64,000 bases of DNA, from positions 4,898,001 to 4,962,000 of the forward strand of contig NZ_CP019431.1 of assembly GCF_009866765.1 (NCBI RefSeq), read 5' to 3'. Position 1 is the first letter of the stretch, and each line of letters begins with the position of its first letter. This document shows, one piece after another, positions 46,268-55,304 of this stretch. The notes below the pieces were generated by a model. That model saw nothing but the letters and a program-made list of their open reading frames with translations. It had not been told where the DNA came from and did not search any database. The stretch comes from Pseudomonas sp. S35. Its GTDB lineage: Bacteria; Pseudomonadota; Gammaproteobacteria; Pseudomonadales; Pseudomonadaceae. The position numbers were made by a program, and so were the translations under genes.

Positions 46268-49080
46268 ACCTTGCTCCGTCGATAGGGTTGCAAACAGGTA
46301 TACAGCGTGCGCAAGGAGAAAGGTTTGACCAGGCAATGACTCATGCCCACGGCAAGCCAACGTTCGCTTTCATCGCGCATCGCATTGGCTGTAAACCCAA
46401 TGATCGGCACTGAACATCCCAGCTCACGCAGTTTGGCGCTTAGCTCATACCCATTCATATGGGGCATATTCAGATCAGTCAGAATCAAATCAAACTGCGA
46501 GACACGGCAGGCTTCAAGTGCTTCCAGACCACTGTTAGCCCACTCGACCTCGCACCCGAGCGCCTCAAGCTGGTCGTACAGTATTAATTGGTTGATGAGG
46601 TTGTTTTCCACTACAAGTATTTGCATCTCAAGATTGAACGTCGCTTGGACTGACTCCTGAGACAGCTCCTGTTCCCCTCTCTGGCCTTGAGCCTCGCCGA
46701 CTGCACGGTGCAGGGCCGACAATCGGCTAAGGCTGACCATGCGATGGGGGTGATCAATATGACACGCATCGTGCTCGTCGCTTGCCGCTATCACCAGCGG
46801 GCCGGTCCACTGTGGCTGGAGCTGCTTTTCGACTCGCCCTGGGTGAACTTCGACCAGTACCGCGCCGCCTTCATGTTCATAAGCAGCCGACGTAGCTATC
46901 TGCGCTCGCGCGCCCCAGCGGCGCAACCAGCCGCAGACGCTTTCGGCCAGTTCGCGAACCGGCGACACCACGTAGACCACCTCGGCGCACAGTTCGCTGA
47001 AAAAACTATCGCCTTCAACTTCGCTCAACTGCTCAAGTGCCAAACACAACGTGAAGCTGCTACCCAGACCGGGCTCGCTGACGACGCGCATGCTACCGTT
47101 CATCAAATGCATGAGGCGTTTGCAAATCGAAAGCCCCAAGCCAGCACCGTTTACCACATTGGTATGGCCATCGCCCTGGTAGAACGGCTCAAATATTTGC
47201 TGCTGGTCCTCATGAGAGATGCCTTTTCCGGTGTCCGCGACCTGCCAGTGAAGCATGGCGCGTTCGTCGTCGCGGCTGTCCAACTTCACACGCAAGGTAA
47301 TCCGACCGCTGCTGGTAAACTTGAGCGCATTGTTGAGTAAGTTATTGAGTATCTGCCGAATGCGCACCACATCCCCTTTCACCCAGTCCGGCAGACTTGG
47401 GTCGACGCAGGCGAAAAGTTGCAGCCCATTACCATGTGCGGCGCCGACGTAGCTCTGAATCACCTCTTCAATCAATTGAAGTGGCGAGAACCGTACCAAC
47501 TCCAGTGACAATTGCCCCGCCTCGATCCTTGACACATCAAGCACATCGCAAATCAAGTGCAAGAGGTTTGCGGAAGACCCCTCTATCGCGCTGATGTAGT
47601 TGGTTTGTTGGGCGCTGAGTTGGGTGCGGGCCAATAACTCCAAGGTCCCAAGCACCCCGTAAAGCGGCGTGCGGATCTCATGACTCATTGTCGCCAAGAA
47701 CAGGGTCTTGGCTTGGTTTGCGGCATCGGCCAGTTGTCGAGCCTGCTCGAGAGTGACTTCCGTCTGTATGCGCGTACTGATATCGCTGAACGCGCAGATA
47801 AGAACGTCCTCACGCTTGTAGCGTGTGGCAGCGAAGCTCAAGCTGAGATGGCGTCCATCGCTTATCTGCAGCTCGTCGGTGTTGTTTTGTTCCTGGTGGT
47901 CGAACCCTCTACATATCCAGTCATGGCATAGATTCTTGCGTTCGCTTCCTGGCCCCAACCATTGCTGCGACAACTGATTTTCGAGTACTACTTGGCCATC
48001 CTGACGGCGCAGAACACATAGCGCGATAGGTGCGATATGAATCACCGCGCGGCTGAACTCCTCACTTTCCACCAAGGCTTCGATGCGGTGACCGGCCGGG
48101 ATAATAAGTCTGCGATCAATCCGAATTACCAGCCACACCATAAACCAGGTCACGCCCGTGCAAATGAGCAAACAGATGAGTAAGGGCCAGAACAAAGGCG
48201 GCCATAACGCTTTGAGTTGCGTCGTATACGCTATTCGCCAATCCGAACAACCAAGGTCTTTGACAATCGCTATTTGATGGAAAAACAACAGACTACCCAC
48301 GATGCCAAAAGCACGCCCGCTGGGCAGTTGCTTCAAAGACCTTGACAGCGCCAGGCCAGCGGCGCCGGAATAGAGCAATTGGTTATTGGCATCCAGAAGC
48401 AGAAAATCTCCCGCATCCTCGCGGCGCAGCGCTTTGAGCAAGTCCTGCTTTCCAACCTCCAAACCAAGCCAGCCGGACGCTGGGTCGCGCTCGTCAAGAC
48501 GTGAGAATACATAGAGGCCCGCGTCCGGATTCTGCTGATCCGTGACCCACACATCTTGGCTTTTCTCACTGCTGGCCAGCGAGTTCAGCACGTTACGAGA
48601 AAGTACCGCGGGCTGTTCGGCAATATCGTAAGCATCAAACAATCGAATGACTTTCGCTGGGGCACTGGTTGAAACGTAGAGCAAATTGACTTTTTCGGTG
48701 CGCAGATAAGACATCAAGCGGTACGTAAGCCACAGGCTCCAGGTATCGCCACCTTGTTCACCGAGGATAATGTGCGTTTCCTCTCCTGGAACTTCATTGG
48801 CGTTCGCGAGCGGCTGTGTATTGTTGCGCACTGCCGCGAGCCCTACGCTTTTGATTAGTGTCTGGCGCGCGATGAAGAAATTTTGAGCATCGGAGATCGC
48901 ATCGTTCATGTTGCTGCGACGTGAAGAAATCCCCTCATCAAGCGACGCACGAAGATAGCTGTAGCCCCCAGCATACGTGCCCAACACCAAAGCCAGCGCG
49001 AACATATGGAGGAGCATTCGCGCAGCTTTGGGCGTGGAAAAAGAGGGGTCGAGTGGACGGATGAACTGGCTTAGTTTCAT
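46264..49080 (-). CDS. Hybrid sensor histidine kinase without HPt (PvrS-like)
   Basis: 938 residues: transmembrane helix near 22-44, periplasmic region to about 300, second helix near 300-325, PAS-like segment, and a kinase core. H box is [13 protein letters not shown] (about 465), N box ILNNLLNNALKFT, with DTGKGIS and GAGLGLSI. A receiver follows (ILVVENNLINQ, LILTDLNMPHMNG, Lys in CLVKPFS), after which the protein ends. No HPt domain follows, unlike the second kinase of this block. Translation is probably coupled to the EAL regulator through the TTGA overlap. A copy of the fimbrial box lies 37 nt before its ATG. Confidence 0.9.
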   Translation of the reverse strand: MKLSQFIRPLDPSFSTPKAARMLLHMFALALVLGTYAGGYSYLRASLDEGISSRRSNMNDAISDAQNFFIARQTLIKSVGLAAVRNNTQPLANANEVPGEETHIILGEQGGDTWSLWLTYRLMSYLRTEKVNLLYVSTSAPAKVIRLFDAYDIAEQPAVLSRNVLNSLASSEKSQDVWVTDQQNPDAGLYVFSRLDERDPASGWLGLEVGKQDLLKALRREDAGDFLLLDANNQLLYSGAAGLALSRSLKQLPSGRAFGIVGSLLFFHQIAIVKDLGCSDWRIAYTTQLKALWPPLFWPLLICLLICTGVTWFMVWLVIRIDRRLIIPAGHRIEALVESEEFSRAVIHIAPIALCVLRRQDGQVVLENQLSQQWLGPGSERKNLCHDWICRGFDHQEQNNTDELQISDGRHLSLSFAATRYKREDVLICAFSDISTRIQTEVTLEQARQLADAANQAKTLFLATMSHEIRTPLYGVLGTLELLARTQLSAQQTNYISAIEGSSANLLHLICDVLDVSRIEAGQLSLELVRFSPLQLIEEVIQSYVGAAHGNGLQLFACVDPSLPDWVKGDVVRIRQILNNLLNNALKFTSSGRITLRVKLDSRDDERAMLHWQVADTGKGISHEDQQQIFEPFYQGDGHTNVVNGAGLGLSICKRLMHLMNGSMRVVSEPGLGSSFTLCLALEQLSEVEGDSFFSELCAEVVYVVSPVRELAESVCGWLRRWGARAQIATSAAYEHEGGAVLVEVHPGRVEKQLQPQWTGPLVIAASDEHDACHIDHPHRMVSLSRLSALHRAVGEAQGQRGEQELSQESVQATFNLEMQILVVENNLINQLILYDQLEALGCEVEWANSGLEALEACRVSQFDLILTDLNMPHMNGYELSAKLRELGCSVPIIGFTANAMRDESERWLAVGMSHCLVKPFSLRTLYTCLQPYRRSKV

Positions 49081-49117
49081 CCGCCAACTCTAATAGGATG
49101 TAGCTTAAAAAATAATC

Positions 49118-49131
49118 AGACAATCCTTAAA
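49118..49131 (-). promoter_or_regulatory. Fimbrial regulatory box, copy d (before the PvrS-like kinase)
   Basis: TTTAAGGATTGTCT on the minus strand, 37 nt upstream of the kinase start codon; suggests feedback control of the signalling operon by the regulator that acts on the fimbrial genes. Confidence 0.55.
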
Positions 49132-49494
49132 AGCTAAAAACGGATCCTCGTGTGGCGCCCGCGTCGATTTCAAGCAGTTCCAACGGTGTTATGGCGGTCA
49201 CATTGGTAACTGCGACATCACTGTGCCGAAGCCCCTCTGGCCGTAGCCATCCTCCATAACAACTGCCTAGAGTCATTTTGTAGATAAATCCAAGCGCCCA
49301 CAGATCTGCAATCCGATGCCCTAGAAGGGTCAGTAGTAAGCGAACAGCCAACACACCTACCGAACGCCCAAATTAATGGCGATGGTGGCAGTGGCATCAA
49401 TTTAACGGGGAGTTGGTGTCCGGTTTTGAAGGGGCAAGTCCACTGATTACCCCTTCGTACAGGTGGATGGTGACATCCACTCACTCTAGCATAG
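49132..49494. other. Non-coding or unrecognised spacer between the kinase gene and the IS3 element
   Basis: A 75-codon minus-strand open frame (49127-49354) exists here, but it has no ribosome binding site I trust and no recognisable motif. Otherwise nothing is seen. It holds the upstream region of the kinase operon and the left target of the IS3 element. Confidence 0.4.
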
Positions 49495-49502
49495 TGTAGT
49501 GG

Positions 49503-50665
<1,163 letters not shown>

Positions 50666-50732
50666 CTGACACCTCGATCTGGCGAGTATTCTCGCCTAAA
50701 AGGGTGTCCGGTTTCATTAGACCACTACATAG

Positions 50733-50937
50733 CGATGCGACTATGGGCGGGGGCGTCCATCCGATTGCTTACGGTCAGTATCCAATCATTGTCGATCTCA
50801 CCAAAGAAACGACGTGATATCCGCACCCAACATCCAGCTTACCTTCTAGCCCTTAACCTGGTGCCCGAGTACCACTTCGCGCAACGCATCGACCATCGGC
50901 TGCAACTGAACCCCAGCCGCCTACATATCAACGCCCC
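50733..50937. other. Short unrecognised stretch right of the IS3 element
   Basis: A plus-strand frame reads KKRRDIRTQHPAYLLALNLV and so on to a stop at 50940, but it runs in from the IS3 end and has no start of its own. I recognise no family; possibly the 3' end of a gene interrupted by the IS. Confidence 0.3.
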
Positions 50938-51612
50938 TTAGCACCGACTCCCTCCACATCCATGCTGACCATCACCAAAGACCTTCGTAGCGGACTTACA
51001 CAGATAGCTAGAGCGGCGAAAGAACTCATCATGACCGAGATAGTCATGCCGAGCTAAGTGATGAGTAGCGTCCTTAGTAACATGTACGGCACCCAGCACA
51101 TCATCCACCGGTAGACGAAGCGCGCTAGCCCAAGCCAATGTGAGACGGTTGTACATGTTCTTGCTCGTAGACTTGATATAGCCAAGCGAGCAGTAGGCGT
51201 CACGATTGAGAAATCCGATGCAGTGGTAATGAGGCCGGCCGCCCTTCCCTACCTCTCTCACCCAAAATAGCCTCGCGCACGTGTCATGGGATGATCTACT
51301 GCGCATCCGTGCCCGCTCACGATCATGACTGATCTGCGCGTCCAGTGACGCCTTGAAGCGCTGTATCACCTGGTTAGTCATCGCATCATCAGGCAGCGGC
51401 TTCCCACAGGGCAGCCTCAAGTCAAATCTGAAGGCAAATACACGGGCGTAGTCAGACAGAGCGTATTGCAGAGTCTGGTACAGCTTTTCCAAGTACTGCT
51501 CAATGAAGGGGCCCTTGTCCAACATGAGCGGGTAACCATCGTAGGTACTTTCATGCCAGTAGCGCAGATTCGTATTACCAGGGATGCGTTTGGGTTTGAA
51601 TGAAGGGGTCAT
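50938..51612 (-). CDS. Inovirus Gp2 / YagK-YfjJ family protein
   Basis: 224 residues with the YagK/YfjJ C-terminal domain pattern. RLFWVREVGKGGRPHYHCIG carries the HYH-type segment resembling HUH replication initiators, followed by LTLAWASALRLP and the Tyr-containing SSYLCKSATK. Such proteins occur in P4-like satellites and filamentous-phage-derived elements and are thought to act in element replication. An AGGA lies nine bases before ATG 51612. Together with the AlpA-like regulator and the DUF3987 protein this is the core gene set of E. coli CP4-57 (yfjJ-alpA-yfjI). Confidence 0.75.
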   Translation of the reverse strand: MTPSFKPKRIPGNTNLRYWHESTYDGYPLMLDKGPFIEQYLEKLYQTLQYALSDYARVFAFRFDLRLPCGKPLPDDAMTNQVIQRFKASLDAQISHDRERARMRSRSSHDTCARLFWVREVGKGGRPHYHCIGFLNRDAYCSLGYIKSTSKNMYNRLTLAWASALRLPVDDVLGAVHVTKDATHHLARHDYLGHDEFFRRSSYLCKSATKVFGDGQHGCGGSRC

Positions 51613-51982
51613 GACGGTATGTCCTGTTTGTTAGGTCATACCTCAAGCCGATTGTGTTGTTTTTAACTGGAGTGATTCAGATTCCAGGGTCCTCTCTCAG
51701 CCGGCTGGTATCTCTAGATGCTGATTACCCCGTTGGTTATATAGGTTCCGAGTCACTGGATTAAAAAGGTTATAAGCGCTGTAGGAGTAGAGTTGTAGGA
51801 GCTATAAACATAATGGTTATAGGAGCTATAGCGTAGTACTGTTTTCCGAGGACTAGCCACCGGGCACGCACAGGTCTGACGGAATGAATTCGTCCACAAA
51901 CACAGCATTCGCAGGCGTCTTCAAGGGGCGGTTTACTCTGGGGAAATATCAACTAGGCACCAACCAGACCAGCGCTGGACCT

Positions 51983-52022
51983 CAATTCAATTCAATGCAA
52001 TGCAATGCAATGCAATGCAATG
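51983..52022. repeat. Pentanucleotide tandem array (CAATT x2, CAATG x6)
   Basis: Eight perfect 5-bp units, 40 bp in all. It could be an iteron-like array or a slippage-prone repeat; it is not in a coding frame. Confidence 0.85.
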
Positions 52023-52077
52023 CAGGGCACGCAAGCATCGTTGACAGTCCCTTGGGGGGAGCTCTCAACTGCTAATC

Positions 52078-52124
52078 GGCATAAGTGCCATGACTGGCAG
52101 CTAGCCAGTCATGGCACTTATGCC
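52078..52124. repeat. Perfect inverted repeat, 21-bp arms with 5-nt loop
   Basis: The arm starts GGCATAAGTGCCATGACTGG; its exact complement follows after AGCTA. It begins 29 bases from the alpA-like stop. There is no U run, so it is not a typical intrinsic terminator; it may be a cruciform or an initiation site. Confidence 0.85.
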
Positions 52125-52152
52125 CGGTAGTCAGCTCTCGCCAGACTGCAAC

Positions 52153-52341
52153 TCATTCGGCCAGGTCGCGCTCCTCGATCCGAGCCAGAATCCAATCGTG
52201 TACCTCCTTCTCCACCCAACCAACGCTGCGCTCTCCCAGTGGTACCGGTTTCGGGAAGGTACATTCCGCGATGTATTTGTAGATGGTCGACCGTGCCAGG
52301 CCGGTGGAGTCGGTGACTTGCTTCAGTCGGATGATTCGCAT
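52153..52341 (-). CDS. AlpA-family phage regulatory protein
   Basis: 62 residues, the standard AlpA size. It has an excisionase/MerR-like winged helix: IIRLKQVTDSTGLARSTIYK, then FPKPVPLGERSVGWVEKEVH and DWILARIEER. It typically controls excision or expression of satellite-type prophages. Divergent from the DUF3987 gene, as in CP4-57-like elements. Confidence 0.9.
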   Translation of the reverse strand: MRIIRLKQVTDSTGLARSTIYKYIAECTFPKPVPLGERSVGWVEKEVHDWILARIEERDLAE

Positions 52342-52574
52342 GAGCGGGCTCCTCTGTATGGCTCAGAGGAATGGCTGGGTTAGTAAAAAATGACTCACAC
52401 CGGGCTCCTGCACCTACTTCGCTGAGGCAGCTTCCCCCACCTAAAACGCATAACCTGCGTGATTCAAAGACAACGCGAGCGCAGGGTCGCGTCGTCGTTT
52501 ATTCAATAATAGAGAGTGGAATTATTCATTTCGTCTGCTATTGTCGCTATAAATAGCGGATATAGCAGATAAAA

Positions 52575-54260
52575 GTGAATTCGATTGATGTTGAAATTCC
52601 CACCATGATTGAAACCTATTCAGATGCCTCGCAGGACATTTGGCCGAGTTTCCGTGAAAACAGCTTGTTGGACGGGGCGGTGAGAGAGGCTGCCCGAGAA
52701 CTGCAGGTTCACCGAGAGATGGCGATAATGTGCGCCTTCGGCGCTATGGCAACAGCCTGTCAGGGGCACGTGGATGTCGAAATGCCCACCGGGCATAAAG
52801 TACCGACCTCACTCATGCTGTTGACCATTGCTGATTCTGGTGAGCGGAAGACCACGACGCAGAATTACTTCTTCAAGGCCATCAACGCGCGAAATGATTC
52901 GGCGTATAAGGCCAACAATGAAGCCCTGGCGGAGCACAAGGTCAAACACCATCTCTGGGGCACGCATAAACGCCACTTAGAGCGCACCTACAGCAAGTGC
53001 GCCTCTCAACAAGACGAACCCGCAACGCTCGCCGCTCGGGATGCTGTCGCCGAACACGTCAGGACTGAACCGCAACCTGAGCGCTCGGGCAAATTTCTCT
53101 ACGAAGACACGACCCCACAAGCGCTAGTGCAAATGCTCTATGAAAACTCGCCGAACGGTTGCCTGCTGACCAGCGAAGCCAGCAGTATTTTTAGTGGCAA
53201 AGCCCTGGGCGAACTAGACAAACTCAACACCCTCTGGGATGGCAACAGCGTGATCGTTGATCGCGTCTCAAGAGCAGGCTTTATTCTCCAAAATGCCCGA
53301 CTCACACTGTCGCTCATGGCGCAGCCGAGCGTGATAGCACGTTTCATGGGCAAACGCGGTGAGGAAGCCCGCGGCACGGGATTCCTCGCTCGCTTCTTGG
53401 TCGTCAAACCGCGTCAAATGGCGGGTCAACGCAGTCCGGTAAAACTATCTGCACTGCCGCGCCAACAGGCATTCAATACCCGCATCCACGAACGACTGAC
53501 CGCCCCCGTTAAGACTGACCGCCAGGTATTGCGCTTTTCGGAGTCAGCAGCAGAATTCTGGCTTCAGTGCAGTCGAGGCCTCGAACAGCAGATGCAAGAG
53601 AACGGCCTCTACTATTACCTCAAGGATCACGCCTCCAAGTTGCTCGAAAACACCAGCCGCCTGGCGGCCATCCTACATACGTTCGAGCGCGAGCTGGACA
53701 ACGACATCGAGATTGAAGAATCCACCCTGCAGTTTTGTTGGAAGTTCGCACAGATTTGCTCAAAACACTTCATCGACCATCTGGCTAATGAGCCGCAACT
53801 TGTTACAGATGCCAATAATTTAGTGCACTACTTGTTGCAAACGGCTTACAAAGAGTCCCGTACAGAACAAGAGCCGAGAACTGCACGCAAAAATGAAATC
53901 AACCCAATCAGCGGTTCCGCTAATATGCCTCGACCTAACGATTTGAAGCCGGGGGCAAAAACCCAATTCACATTGACACAGGTAAAACAGTACGGCCCCA
54001 GCACTCTGAGAGGCCGCGCCAGTGCCGAGCGACTCGAGGCGACGATTAAGTTGTTAATCCAGCTCGGACATGTCGACAAGGTAGGAAGCTACTATCGTTT
54101 TCAGGAAACCATTTTGCTCAAACGAAAACCTGAAGTTAAGAACGGCGAAATTATCACCATTAAAGAGTTACCGCTGTTCAGTGAGCAAGAGTGTTGGGAA
54201 CCTGAGCGGCGCCGCGGGTTGGTAAATACATCAGGCTACTTCATAAAAATCCGAACGTAG
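52575..54260 (+). CDS. DUF3987 / YfjI-family protein
   Basis: 561 residues. SFRENSLLDGAVREAARELQ and the P-loop-like segment TIADSGERKTTTQNYFF (about residues 87-103) are typical of DUF3987, a primase/helicase-associated family of satellites and genomic islands. An ATPase-like core is followed by a winged-helix-like C-terminus (LTQVKQYGPSTLRGRASAER). It probably takes part in element replication. The start at 52575 is taken from the open frame (GTG); an ATG lies further in (codon 11). It is the last gene before tRNA-Ser. Confidence 0.75.
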   Translation: MNSIDVEIPTMIETYSDASQDIWPSFRENSLLDGAVREAARELQVHREMAIMCAFGAMATACQGHVDVEMPTGHKVPTSLMLLTIADSGERKTTTQNYFFKAINARNDSAYKANNEALAEHKVKHHLWGTHKRHLERTYSKCASQQDEPATLAARDAVAEHVRTEPQPERSGKFLYEDTTPQALVQMLYENSPNGCLLTSEASSIFSGKALGELDKLNTLWDGNSVIVDRVSRAGFILQNARLTLSLMAQPSVIARFMGKRGEEARGTGFLARFLVVKPRQMAGQRSPVKLSALPRQQAFNTRIHERLTAPVKTDRQVLRFSESAAEFWLQCSRGLEQQMQENGLYYYLKDHASKLLENTSRLAAILHTFERELDNDIEIEESTLQFCWKFAQICSKHFIDHLANEPQLVTDANNLVHYLLQTAYKESRTEQEPRTARKNEINPISGSANMPRPNDLKPGAKTQFTLTQVKQYGPSTLRGRASAERLEATIKLLIQLGHVDKVGSYYRFQETILLKRKPEVKNGEIITIKELPLFSEQECWEPERRRGLVNTSGYFIKIRT

Positions 54261-54857
54261 CTACCAACCGGGAAAAGCTCAATGGCAATAAATATAAACC
54301 ACTCGTAGCGCCGATGAAATTTTCACGCCTTATCGATACGTTATAACATACGCTTTTAGAGTTATCGCAACAGCTCGATTGATTTAGTCCGCTTATGATT
54401 AGGGAGCCCTAACCAAGCTAGGCCGAGGCAAATTAAGCAACTGAGGAAAATCACAAAATCGATGGTACGCCCAAGGTAGGACACTCTCGAATATTATGGG
54501 ACTGATGAGCCAAATGAGTGACGCATGGAGAGACTTGGTGAGGACTCATCGACGATGCGCGCTAGCCACCCTTGAATCGCGACGAGATAGATGCACGTCG
54601 AAAGGCCGATAAAGGATGAGGAGGATAAGGATGCAGCTCAACCTCATTGCGTTCAAATATGACTGCTAGAGAAAGGTGAATTTGAGTTGAAGCTACAACA
54701 CATGCGGAAAAGACTCCTTGCAACTTGAATCGAAGCAAATGCCGCACGTCGCAATGATGGATAGACTTGCAGCGGAAACTATCGACAGGCTTCCGAGGCA
54801 AGAAATGCCTCAAAATCCAGATGGGGGAACAGATGGGGGAACAAAATCACCAGATAC
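54261..54857. other. About 600 bp without a recognisable gene before the tRNA terminator
   Basis: Short open frames only. An integrase would be expected here next to the tRNA, but no recombinase motif could be read in any frame. A 12-bp tandem repeat lies at its right end. Confidence 0.5.
54819..54842. repeat. Tandem repeat of AGATGGGGGAAC (two copies)
   Basis: Two perfect 12-bp units about 55 bp from the tRNA 3' end; possibly recombination-protein (Arm-type) sites or integrase gene debris near an attachment site. Confidence 0.6.
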
Positions 54858-54885
54858 AAAAAAGCCCCGTAAAAACGGGGCTTTT
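54858..54885 (-). terminator. Rho-independent terminator of tRNA-Ser
   Basis: On the minus strand an AAAAGCCCCGT stem arm, a TTTT loop and ACGGGGCTTTT followed by more T; it starts 10 bases after the tRNA 3' end. Confidence 0.88.
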
Positions 54886-54895
54886 CAGTAAAATA

Positions 54896-54985
54896 TGGCG
54901 GTGAAGGAGAGATTCGAACTCTCGATACAATTTCTTGTATACACACTTTCCAGGCGTGCTCCTTAAGCCACTCGGACACTTCACC
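54896..54985 (-). tRNA. tRNA-Ser (anticodon GGA)
   Basis: A 90-nt class II tRNA: acceptor arm GGTGAAG paired with CTTCACC, discriminator G and encoded CCA. Anticodon stem CACGC/GTGTG holds a CTGGAAA loop (anticodon GGA). A long variable arm (TATACAAGAAATTGTATC) and T arm GAGAGTTCGAATCTCTC follow. Serine tRNA genes are common island attachment sites, and the satellite-like genes end here. Confidence 0.95.
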
Positions 54986-55304
54986 GTATCTCGTCAAACT
55001 AGTTCAGTCTGTCGAGGCGCGCTAATGTAGTCGAAAGCCTTTCTGATGGCAAAGGTTTTTTTCAGAATTTTCATGCGCTTAGGCAGTTATGCCGGAATGG
55101 GCCCGGTGCAGGGCGGTGATTGTGCCAATCTTGGGCAGGGTTTTGATGGTCAAGGCTCGGTGCTGTGCCCTGCTGCAGGCCATTTGCGGGTGGGGATGCG
55201 GGAAAAGGCTGACTGGCCAGTCAGTCACGGCGCTTTACCGGGACGGGCGTGGTGGGTAACGTCTGCTGCATTCTTCTATAACAAGTCCTACAAGGAACCG
55301 CGTC
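54986..55304. other. Spacer between tRNA-Ser and the crotonase gene
   Basis: 319 bases with the tRNA promoter region on the minus strand and, on the plus strand, the upstream region of the crotonase gene with a 16-bp palindrome. No gene is seen. Confidence 0.5.
55209..55224 (+). promoter_or_regulatory. Perfect 16-bp palindrome CTGACTGGCCAGTCAG, candidate TetR-type operator
   Basis: A perfect dyad about 80 bases before the crotonase start codon. TetR-family operators often look like this. No regulator gene is adjacent, so the binding protein is unknown. Confidence 0.5.

Larger units (their letters stand above)
51613..52152. other. 540-bp non-coding region rich in repeats between yfjJ-like and alpA-like genes
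   Basis: No supported gene. It contains reiterated GGTTATA/GGAGCTATA words (51736-51835), a pentanucleotide array (51983-52022) and a 47-bp perfect-stem hairpin (52078-52124). Candidate replication or control region of the satellite-like element. Confidence 0.5.

Noticed and set aside
46268-46360. N-terminal extension of the EAL regulator starting at ATG 46360
   Set aside because: This stretch lies inside the kinase gene in another frame and has no ribosome binding site; the TTG at 46267 gives a proper receiver start.
49127-49354. 75-codon minus-strand open frame between the kinase and the IS3 element
   Set aside because: It overlaps the regulatory box region and has no ribosome binding site or recognisable motif.
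51983-52022. CRISPR-like array
   Set aside because: The units are five bases long with no spacers; it is a simple tandem repeat.
52078-52124. Intrinsic terminator of the alpA-like gene
   Set aside because: No T run follows the stem in either direction, and 21-bp arms with a 5-nt loop are longer than usual; listed as an inverted repeat instead.
54779-54997. Open frame running through tRNA-Ser
   Set aside because: It is a translation of the tRNA and its terminator; not a gene.
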